From Actinomycetota bacterium (GTDB lineage: Bacteria > Actinomycetota > AC-67): a stretch of 8,748 nt of DNA. Positions 1 to 5,672 of the stretch are shown piece by piece. The position numbers and the translations under genes are program-made. The number at the start of each line of letters is the position of its first letter. The stretch's first letter is position 1. Below the pieces are notes generated by a model. It made no database searches and was not told the origin of the DNA. It worked only from the letters and a program-made list of their open reading frames with translations. Where the stretch lies: positions 1 through 8,748 of the forward strand of contig VAYV01000043.1 in assembly GCA_005883175.1 (NCBI GenBank). Reading direction: 5' to 3'.

Positions 1-161
1 GCCCAGCCTGTAAAGGTCTTCACAAAGGCGTCCATGACGATCTCTTCGGCGGAACCGGCTTCACGAAGCATCACGAAAGCGAGCCGACACAGCGATTCAT
101 AATGGGTGTCGAAGAGGTCGCGGACCTCTTTATCCCGCGCGCTTCCCAAGCCTGGGAACAT
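1..161 (-). CDS. ECF-type RNA polymerase sigma factor, N-terminal part (cut by window edge)
   Basis: Only the first 53 codons are present; the rest lies beyond base 1. The translation reads DLFDTHYESLCRLAFVML near residues 15-32 and AEEIVMDAFVKTF near 38-50. This is the pattern of sigma-70 regions 2.1-2.2 in extracytoplasmic-function sigma factors, which bind core RNA polymerase and recognise the -10 element. I chose the ATG at 159-161 because a GGAGG sits 4 bases upstream (plus-strand 166-170), the same spacing seen for the response regulator and dehydrogenase genes. An in-frame ATG at 192-194 would add 11 residues but has no clear ribosome binding site. The gene lies downstream of the broken dehydrogenase on the same strand, after a 119-base gap, so it may have its own promoter. 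Region 4, any C-terminal extension and any anti-sigma partner are outside the window, so the ECF subgroup cannot be named. Confidence 0.85.
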   Translation of the reverse strand, partial: MFPGLGSARDKEVRDLFDTHYESLCRLAFVMLREAGSAEEIVMDAFVKTFTGW

Positions 162-280
162 CGGACCTCCGCCCCGCCTGAACTGTAAACGCATCACGAC
201 GTCGCGAGGTTGTCCAGAGGTAGGCCGCTCCTGCGTCCGGGTAATAGAGCTACCTACGCGGAGAGGGCAGAAGCTCTCCT
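162..280. other. Intergenic gap between dehydrogenase remnant and sigma factor gene, with two small dyads
   Basis: Two inverted repeats are visible. GGAGAG (260-265) pairs with CTCTCC (274-279) around an 8-base loop, directly after the dehydrogenase stop on the minus strand. It could be a weak hairpin terminator but has no T tract. AGGTAG (218-223) pairs with CTACCT (250-255) across 26 bases. On the minus strand a TATTAC (plus 241-246) inside that dyad is a poor -10 candidate for the sigma gene. None of these is strong alone. Confidence 0.3.
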
Positions 281-993
281 TCAGAGATCTGGGATGACCC
301 GTGGGAGCAGCTCGAAGCACCAGCCGCCGTCGACTTCGAGCAGCTTCCCCGTCACCCACGACGCCGCCTCGGACACCAAGAACAGAGCCGCGCCGGCGAC
401 GTCGGCCGGCTCGCCGTTGCGCTGGAGCAAGGTCCGCTCGATCATCGTGTCCCGCACCGGTTCCCCTTGCTCTTCCTTGTAACCCAGGAACCAGTTGAGC
501 GCCCACGTCTCGACTGCACCGGGCAAGATCGCGTTCACGCGGATCCTCGGCGCGAGGTCCGATGCCATCAACTTGGTCGCGTGCGCGATCGCGGCCTTGG
601 CGGTTCCGTACGCGATGTACCCACGCGACGCGTGGGCGCCGGCCATCGAGCCGATGTTAAGGACGGCACCACCGCCGCGCTCAAGCATCCGCGGCACGCA
701 CAGCCTGGTCAGCTCCACGGGCGCGGAGACGTTGAAGTGAAACGCCCACTCCATGTGCTCCGCGCGCGAGTCCATGAACGGCGCCGGCACGGCGCCGCCC
801 GCGTTGTTGACGAGGATGTCCACGCCGCCGAGCTCCGCCACCGTGCGTTCGACGGCCGGCGGCAAGGCCTCCAGGTCCATCACGTCCGTCGGTACCACGA
901 GTACGCGAGCGCGATCTCCGCGCCGATGCCTTTCCCGGCCCCGGTAACGATCGCAACCTTTCCGGTCAGCCGGAACCGATCCAGGACGGACAT
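281..993 (-). pseudogene. Short-chain dehydrogenase/reductase, frameshifted with an internal deletion
   Basis: This looks like a classical SDR, an NAD(P)-dependent oxidoreductase with a Rossmann fold, broken into two frames. The N-terminal part starts at the ATG at 991-993, with AGGAGG ending 4 bases upstream. It encodes LTGKVAIVTGAGKGIGAEIA, including the TGxxxGxG cofactor loop, then reads into a stop at 880-882 after a false SWYRRT tail. The C-terminal part resumes in another frame near base 900 with VVPTDVMD. It keeps NNAGG, the catalytic Ser region (NIGSMAG), the catalytic YGTAK (YxxxK), and a C-terminal VTGKLLEVDGG, ending at TGA 281-283. Only about 20 residues separate the glycine motif from DVMD, where a typical SDR such as FabG has nearly 50. 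About 28 codons (second strand and next helix, which set NAD/NADP preference) are therefore missing, as well as the frame. A real deletion or an assembly error would look the same here. The substrate is unknown. Confidence 0.85.
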
Positions 994-1075
994 GCTTCCT
1001 CCTCGACTCGCGCGGATTGATGTGTGGCTGATACTTCTACACGGTGAGCCCGAGGTGTGAGAAAGGAAGCCCGGC
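994..1075. promoter_or_regulatory. Divergent intergenic region between dehydrogenase and SnoaL-like gene
   Basis: These 82 bases separate two divergent start codons, so they must hold promoters in both directions unless transcription enters from outside. The minus-strand end carries the AGGAGG of the dehydrogenase and the plus-strand end carries AAAGGAAG (1062-1069). A TTGATG (1017-1022) followed 15 bases later by TACACG (1038-1043) is the best plus-strand promoter candidate, but spacing and match are poor. I see no convincing operator. Confidence 0.3.
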
Positions 1076-1576
1076 GTGACGCCTGAAGACCTCGTCGAGA
1101 TCGAAGCGATCAAGCGCCTCAAATACCGGTACGCGAGGCTGCTCGACACGAAGGATTTCGACGGCCTGAGTGAGCTCTTCATGGAGGACGCGACGGCCTC
1201 GTACAGCGGTGGCCAGCTTTCGTACGACGGGCGCGACGCGATCATCGGTTTCCTTCGCACCGCGCTCGGACCCAAGACGATGCTGACGAGTCATCTCGTC
1301 GGGCAGCCGGAGATCGAGCTGATCGGTCCCGACCGCGCCGAGGGGAGATGGGCTCTTCAGGATCTCGTCATCCTCACCGAGCAGTCGCTCGAGATCCGCG
1401 GGACCGCTTTCTACGAGGATCGGTACGTAAAGCAGGACGGCGCGTGGAAGTTCGCGCACACGGGGTACCGTCGGGTCTACGAGGAGATGGGACCGCGTTC
1501 GCCGGAGCTCAGCATCACGGCCAGCTGGTGGGACGGCGGTGCCAGCAGCATCGTCGCCCGCGAACCGGATGCCTAG
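1076..1576 (+). CDS. SnoaL/NTF2-like domain protein
   Basis: This 166-residue protein has the NTF2-like (SnoaL_4 type) pattern. It opens with an N-terminal helix, EIEAIKRLKYRYARLLDTKD at about residues 6-25, then FDGLSELFMEDATASY. A later segment with GRWALQDL and a conserved ending around GAWKFAHTGYRR forms the curved sheet. Members are small cone-shaped cytoplasmic proteins: some are polyketide cyclases, dehydratases or isomerases, and many have no known role. The start is GTG with AAAGGAAG 6 bases upstream. It diverges from an SDR gene, a pairing common in actinobacterial steroid or aromatic catabolism clusters, but nothing else here names a substrate. Length is normal for the family (about 130-170). 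Family assignment is firm; function is open. Confidence 0.85.
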   Translation: MTPEDLVEIEAIKRLKYRYARLLDTKDFDGLSELFMEDATASYSGGQLSYDGRDAIIGFLRTALGPKTMLTSHLVGQPEIELIGPDRAEGRWALQDLVILTEQSLEIRGTAFYEDRYVKQDGAWKFAHTGYRRVYEEMGPRSPELSITASWWDGGASSIVAREPDA

Positions 1577-1596
1577 AAGGGACCCGGGCTCGCCGC

Positions 1597-1602
1597 TACA
1601 CT
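1597..1602 (+). promoter_or_regulatory. Possible -10 element for the response regulator gene
   Basis: TACACT fits the actinobacterial TANNNT -10 pattern and lies 16 bases before the ATG at 1619, so a transcript would begin just before the GGAGG at 1610-1614. It sits in the loop of a short CCGC/GCGG stem. No recognisable -35 is present upstream, and the 42-base gap after the SnoaL-like gene also permits read-through. Confidence 0.3.
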
Positions 1603-1618
1603 GCGGGCCGGAGGTCTG

Positions 1619-2101
1619 ATGGCAACGATCCTTGTGGTGGACGACGATCCAGACATACGCGACCTGATCCAAGAGATCTTGGAGGGTGCCGGACACGACG
1701 TGACCGTCGCAGCCGAGGGTCAGGAAGCCCTCAACAAGCTGAAGCGACGCCCGTACGAGCTGATCGTGCTGGACATCATGATGCCGACGATGAACGGCTA
1801 TGAGGTGCTCGAGCAGATCCGCGCGATGCCGAGCAGGGCATCGACCCCGGTCATCGTCGTGACGGCGAAGCACGACCCGACCGGCGTCATGCGCGAGGTC
1901 AAGGGCGGAGCCATCGACCACCTGGCGAAGCCCTTCCTCCCGGAGGAGCTCGAGGAAGTCGTCGCGCGCGCGCTGGAAGCGAGCCAGGAGTCGGTGGACG
2001 AACGGCGGCGCGTGCTGCAGACCGAAGCAGAGATCTACGGCTCGATGGGCGACCTCGTCGACGACGTCCGGTCCAATCCCGACGACAAGAAGAAGCGCTG
2101 A
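1619..2101 (+). CDS. Single-domain response regulator (CheY-like receiver)
   Basis: This 160-residue protein has a complete phospho-acceptor receiver domain over about residues 3-120. It shows the acidic cluster D8-D9-D10, phospho-acceptor D52 in VLDIMMPTMNG, switch threonine T82 in VVTAK, and K104 in LAKPF. The family acts in cytoplasmic two-component signalling: a histidine kinase phosphorylates the Asp and the receiver changes partner binding. The roughly 40 residues after the receiver are charged, probably helical, and match no DNA-binding or enzymatic output domain that I recognise. It is therefore a stand-alone receiver acting by protein contact or phosphotransfer. No kinase is in the window. 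The start is ATG, with GGAGG 4 bases upstream (1610-1614). The stop TGA lies at or just before the next gene, suggesting cotranscription with the metallopeptidase gene. Confidence 0.92.
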   Translation: MATILVVDDDPDIRDLIQEILEGAGHDVTVAAEGQEALNKLKRRPYELIVLDIMMPTMNGYEVLEQIRAMPSRASTPVIVVTAKHDPTGVMREVKGGAIDHLAKPFLPEELEEVVARALEASQESVDERRRVLQTEAEIYGSMGDLVDDVRSNPDDKKKR

Positions 2102-2151
2102 CCACTTCCTCGACCGATCTTCGCCCGCTCCGCACGCTTGCGGGTCTCGCT
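2098..2151 (+). other. Probable upstream extension of the metallopeptidase signal peptide
   Basis: This stretch is open in the peptidase frame and reads (L)TTSSTDLRPLRTLAGLA, joining directly to the hydrophobic core LIALAGATAAS. Together they form a textbook signal peptide: a polar N-region with two arginines, a hydrophobic core, and the ARA cleavage site. No ATG, GTG or TTG occurs in frame here. The only candidate is CTG at 2098, which shares bases with the response regulator stop TGA. If this is not translated, the stretch is simply a 50-base spacer. Confidence 0.5.
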
Positions 2152-3381
2152 GTGCTCATCGCCCTCGCCGGCGCGACGGCCGCTTCGACCGCACGCGCGC
2201 AGACCCCTGCCGACTGGCACAGGGCGGTGCAGCAGCTCCTCGAGAAGCGCGCGCGCTCGGTCATGGCCGGCGACCGCGCGGCCTTCGACGCCACGATGTC
2301 CCTCGCCCCCCGAGCGTTCCGGGCCGCGAAGGACACCTGGTTCTCACGGATGCGCGCGCTGCCGCTGGGGTCCTACGCTTTGGCGCTCGACGCCAACGGA
2401 TACGACGACCTTGCCGACGCGCTAGCGACCCGCCCGGCGGCAGACGAGGTCCACGTCGCCTCGGCCCTCGAGCGGATCGCGCTCAAGCCCTACGACGCGA
2501 CCCCGTCGTCCGAGGACCTCTACCTCACGATCGTCCGCCGGGGTAGTACGTGGAGCATCGTCTCGGATAGCGATCTGGACTCGCTCGGGCTCTTGTCCTA
2601 CCGCAACGCGTGGGACTTCGCGCCCGTCGGGCAAGCATCGCGCGGCGGGGTGCTCGTCCTGTATCAAGACGACCGCGCGACCGCACTTCCGATCCTTTCC
2701 GCAACGCAGACCGCGATCGCGTACGACAAGGGACGGTGGCCGTTGAGCTGGCCCGGCCGCATCGTCGTCATCATCCCGAAGTCGACGAGCGAGCTTTCAC
2801 GGATCCTGCAAACGACGTTCGACCTCGGCCCGTTCGTCGCGTTCACCGCGTCGAGTGCGAGCAGACCGAACGGCGAATACCGCCTGACAGGCAACCGTGT
2901 GTACGTGCAGCCCGGAACGTTCTTCAGCACACCGCTCGCGTTCCAAGCGGACACGCTCAGCCACGAGCTGCTCCACGTCGCGACGCGCGGATACGCGGGA
3001 GGGTTCACTCCGTCATGGATGGACGAAGGCGACGCGCAAGACTACGGGCAGAGGACCTTGCCTGCGCTCGTCGACATCAGCGCGCGCGTCGCGAACGGAA
3101 CCTTCACCGGTCACCTTCCGAAAGACTTCGAGTTCTCGCTTGGGTCGGACGACGACATCCACAACTCGTACGAAGAAGCGTCCAGCTTCGTCTCGTATCT
3201 GATGTCGCGCTTCGGCAAGAAAGCGGGCGCGAACTTGTACAAGGCGCTGGGTAACGAATCTCCGATCTCCTTCGGGACCGCCCGGTATCATCTGGACCAC
3301 GCGTGTCGTGCGGCTTTCGGCGTCGGATTCGACGCACTCGAGCGCGCGTGGGCCCAGAAGATCCGGAAGGAGTTCGGGTAG
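2152..3381 (+). CDS. Secreted HExxH metallopeptidase-like protein (peptidase MA / gluzincin type)
   Basis: Numbered from the GTG at 2152, this 409-residue protein has HELLH at 271-275 and WMDEG with E292, the expected third zinc ligand of a gluzincin. This matches peptidase MA-like proteins. The first 200 or so residues (ADWHRAVQQLLEKRA, later TWSIVSDSDLD and AWDFAPV) look like an NTF2-like accessory domain before the catalytic part. A hydrophobic stretch ending ARA-QTP is a signal peptide with an AxA cleavage site, so export is likely. The GTG start leaves the signal peptide with no positive N-region. The open frame continues upstream to a CTG at 2098-2100 that overlaps the previous stop, adding 18 residues including RPLR and part of the hydrophobic core. 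The true start may therefore be that non-standard CTG. The stop overlaps the thrS start by one base. The substrate is unknown. Confidence 0.82.
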   Translation: MLIALAGATAASTARAQTPADWHRAVQQLLEKRARSVMAGDRAAFDATMSLAPRAFRAAKDTWFSRMRALPLGSYALALDANGYDDLADALATRPAADEVHVASALERIALKPYDATPSSEDLYLTIVRRGSTWSIVSDSDLDSLGLLSYRNAWDFAPVGQASRGGVLVLYQDDRATALPILSATQTAIAYDKGRWPLSWPGRIVVIIPKSTSELSRILQTTFDLGPFVAFTASSASRPNGEYRLTGNRVYVQPGTFFSTPLAFQADTLSHELLHVATRGYAGGFTPSWMDEGDAQDYGQRTLPALVDISARVANGTFTGHLPKDFEFSLGSDDDIHNSYEEASSFVSYLMSRFGKKAGANLYKALGNESPISFGTARYHLDHACRAAFGVGFDALERAWAQKIRKEFG

Positions 3382-5180
3382 TGGCGAAGATCACGCTGAC
3401 CGACGGCCGCTCGGTCGATACGTCGTCTCCCGAAGGACGTCACGTGCTGCGACATTCGACCGCGCACGTCATGGCCCAAGCCGTGAGCTCGTTGTTCCCC
3501 GGCGCGAAGTACGCGATCGGGCCGGCGATCGAGGACGGCTTCTATTACGACTTCGACATCGGCCGCCCGTTCACGCCCGAAGATCTCGACGCGATCGACG
3601 CGAAGATGCGGGAGATCATCGCCGAGCAACAGAAGTTCGAGCACGAGGCGCTGACGCGCGACGAAGGGCTGAAACGATTCGCGGATCAGCCGTTCAAGGT
3701 CGAGATCATCAAAGGCGTCGAAGCAGCCGAAGGCGGCGGCGAAACCGTCAGCGTCTTCCGCAACGACGGCTGGGAGGACCTGTGCCTCGGCCCGCACATC
3801 GAGCACACCGGGCTCATCCCGGCGTTCAAGCTGATGCGCGTCGCCGGGGCCTACTGGCGCGGCGACGAGCACAACCCGATGCTGCAGCGCATCTACGGCA
3901 CCGCGTGGGAGTCGCAGGAAGCGCTCGAGCAGCATCTCCACATGCTGGAGGAAGCGGAGCGCCGCGATCACCGGAGGCTCGGCCGGGAGCTCGACCTCTA
4001 TTCGTGGGCCGACGAGGTCGGCCCGGGGCTGGCGCTGTGGCACCCGAAGGGTGCGCTCGTCCGCAAGACGCTCGAGGACCTGTCGCGCGAGATGCACCTG
4101 CAGTTCGGGTATCAGCCGGTCTTCACCCCGCACGTCGGTCGCTCCACGCTGTGGGAGGTGAGCGGGCATCTCGGTTACTACCGCGAGAACATGTTCCCCG
4201 CGATGGAAGCCGAGGACGGCGGCGAGTACATCGCCAAGCCGATGAACTGCCCGTTCCACATCCTGATCTATCGCTCGCGCACCCGCTCGTACCGTGATCT
4301 TCCGATCCGTCTGTCGGAGCTCGGAACGGTGTATCGCTACGAGCGATCGGGCACACTGCACGGCTTGCTGCGCGCGCGCGGCCTCACGCAAGACGACTCG
4401 CACATCTTCTGCCGCCCCGAGCAGGTCGTGGACGAGCTGCTCGGCGTGATCGAGTTCTTCCGCGCCCTGTACGCGACCGTGGGCATGGGCCCCGATCGCG
4501 TGCGGTTCTCGACGCGGCCGGAGAAATCGGTCGGCTCCGACGAGCTGTGGGACCTCGCGCAAGAGGCGATCCCCGAAGCGTTGCGGCGCGCCGGCATCGA
4601 TTTCACCGTAGACGAAGGCGACGGCACGTTCTACGGACCGAAGATCGACATCGACGTGCGGGACGCGATCGGCCGCTACTGGCAGGTCGCCACGATCCAA
4701 GTGGACTTCAATCTTCCGGAACGCTTCGGCCTCGAGTACACGGACGAGGACAACATGCATAAGCGCCCGGTGATGATCCACCGCGCGCTCTACGGTTCGA
4801 TGGAGCGGTTCATCGGTGTGCTCGTCGAGCACTACGCCGGCGCGTTCCCGACCTGGCTCGCGCCGGTGCAAACCGTGATCGTTCCGATCGCAGACCGTCA
4901 CGCCGAGCACGCCGCCGGCCTCGCCGGGCAGCTGCGCGCGCACGGCGTCCGCGTCGACGTCGACGACTCGCGCGAGACGATGCAGCTGAAGGTGCGCAAC
5001 GCCGAGGTGCAGAAGGTGCCGTACATCCTCGTCGTGGGGGACAAGGAGATCGAGAACGCGACGGTCGCGGTGCGCGCGCGCGGCATGGGCAAGGCGCGTT
5101 TCGGGGTCCCGTTCGACGAGTTCGCGAAGGAGATCACGGCCGAGATCGCCGGGCGTGAGCCGGCGCCCCGCTACTCGTGA
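3381..5180 (+). CDS. thrS: Threonyl-tRNA synthetase lacking most of the TGS domain
   Basis: This enzyme charges tRNA-Thr with threonine in the cytoplasm. The product is 599 residues. The editing domain keeps H25 and H29 (HSTAH) plus C135 and H139 (LCLGPH), which clear mis-charged serine. The class II catalytic core has the zinc ligands C290 (MNCPFH), H341 (QDDSHIF) and H467 (VMIHRA). Their spacings of 51 and 126 are identical to E. coli C334/H385/H511. The anticodon-binding domain follows from about residue 490 (WLAPVQTV). The N terminus departs from the family: KITLTDGRSV looks like the first strand of a TGS domain, but after a few residues the editing domain begins, so about 45-50 residues are absent relative to E. 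coli. The start is GTG at 3381, with AAGGAG at 3367-3372, and overlaps the peptidase stop by one base. Extension upstream would only read peptidase sequence in another frame. It overlaps the HIT gene at its end. Confidence 0.97.
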   Translation: MAKITLTDGRSVDTSSPEGRHVLRHSTAHVMAQAVSSLFPGAKYAIGPAIEDGFYYDFDIGRPFTPEDLDAIDAKMREIIAEQQKFEHEALTRDEGLKRFADQPFKVEIIKGVEAAEGGGETVSVFRNDGWEDLCLGPHIEHTGLIPAFKLMRVAGAYWRGDEHNPMLQRIYGTAWESQEALEQHLHMLEEAERRDHRRLGRELDLYSWADEVGPGLALWHPKGALVRKTLEDLSREMHLQFGYQPVFTPHVGRSTLWEVSGHLGYYRENMFPAMEAEDGGEYIAKPMNCPFHILIYRSRTRSYRDLPIRLSELGTVYRYERSGTLHGLLRARGLTQDDSHIFCRPEQVVDELLGVIEFFRALYATVGMGPDRVRFSTRPEKSVGSDELWDLAQEAIPEALRRAGIDFTVDEGDGTFYGPKIDIDVRDAIGRYWQVATIQVDFNLPERFGLEYTDEDNMHKRPVMIHRALYGSMERFIGVLVEHYAGAFPTWLAPVQTVIVPIADRHAEHAAGLAGQLRAHGVRVDVDDSRETMQLKVRNAEVQKVPYILVVGDKEIENATVAVRARGMGKARFGVPFDEFAKEITAEIAGREPAPRYS

Positions 5181-5668
5181 TGGAACGGCTCTGGACCCCC
5201 TGGCGCATGGCGTACATCAAGGGGGATCACCGCGTGAAGGGCTGCTTCCTGTGTGAGCTTCCCGCGCTCGACCCTTCCAACGATCCCGACTCGCTGATCC
5301 TTGCGCGCGGTGCGCTTTCCTTCGTCATCTTGAACAAGTTCCCGTACAACTCCGGCCACCTTCTGGTGGCCCCGTACCGTCACGTGCCTAACTACGAGGA
5401 CATCGCCGTGGAGGAGCACGCCGAGATGTCGGTCCTCACCGGCCGGTGCATCCAAGCGTTGGACAAGGAATACAGCCCTCAGGGCTTCAATATCGGGCTC
5501 AATCAAGGAACCGCCGCGGGTGCCGGCGTCCCCGACCACGTGCACTCCCACGTCGTGCCGCGCTGGGGCGGGGACACGAATTACATGACGACGGTTGGGG
5601 AAACGAAGGTGCTACCCGAGGCGCTCGAAGAGACGTACACGAAGCTCCGCCCGCACCTCAGCGAGTAA
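5180..5668 (+). CDS. HIT-family protein, probable Ap4A phosphorylase/hydrolase
   Basis: This 162-residue histidine-triad protein has the active-site run HVHSHV with H120, H122 and H124, followed by PRWGGDTN. H122 is the likely nucleophile acting on the alpha-phosphate of a dinucleotide. A CxxC (CFLC, near residues 22-25) may help bind zinc. By similarity and position it corresponds to the gene next to thrS in mycobacteria (Rv2613c), described as a diadenosine tetraphosphate phosphorylase. Aminoacyl-tRNA synthetases make Ap4A as a by-product, so pairing with thrS is sensible. The ATG at 5180 overlaps the thrS stop TGA by one base. A GTG at 5177, overlapping by four, would add one Met; I prefer ATG because MERLWTPWRM matches the usual family start. 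Translation is probably coupled to thrS. The substrate is inferred, not shown. Confidence 0.92.
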   Translation: MERLWTPWRMAYIKGDHRVKGCFLCELPALDPSNDPDSLILARGALSFVILNKFPYNSGHLLVAPYRHVPNYEDIAVEEHAEMSVLTGRCIQALDKEYSPQGFNIGLNQGTAAGAGVPDHVHSHVVPRWGGDTNYMTTVGETKVLPEALEETYTKLRPHLSE

Positions 5669-5672
5669 AGCG

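Noticed and set aside
281..898. Treating the SDR C-terminal frame as a complete gene starting at the GTG at 896-898
   Set aside because: It would lack the glycine-rich cofactor loop that is present just upstream in the other frame with a proper start and ribosome binding site, so one broken gene is the better reading.
1037..1921. 294-codon minus-strand open frame covering the SnoaL-like and response regulator genes
   Set aside because: It runs antisense to two genes with clear family motifs and has none of its own.
3303..3380. A longer ThrRS start at the GTG at 3303
   Set aside because: The extra residues are Arg-rich out-of-frame peptidase sequence, not a TGS domain. The GTG at 3381 has a well-spaced AAGGAG.
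3340..3381. T-box or other leader upstream of thrS
   Set aside because: There is no noncoding space; thrS begins inside the peptidase stop codon.
3288..4943. 551-codon open frame on the minus strand opposite thrS
   Set aside because: It is the antisense shadow of a well-supported thrS. The translation is rich in Arg, Val, Asp and His with no family motif, typical of high-GC reverse frames.
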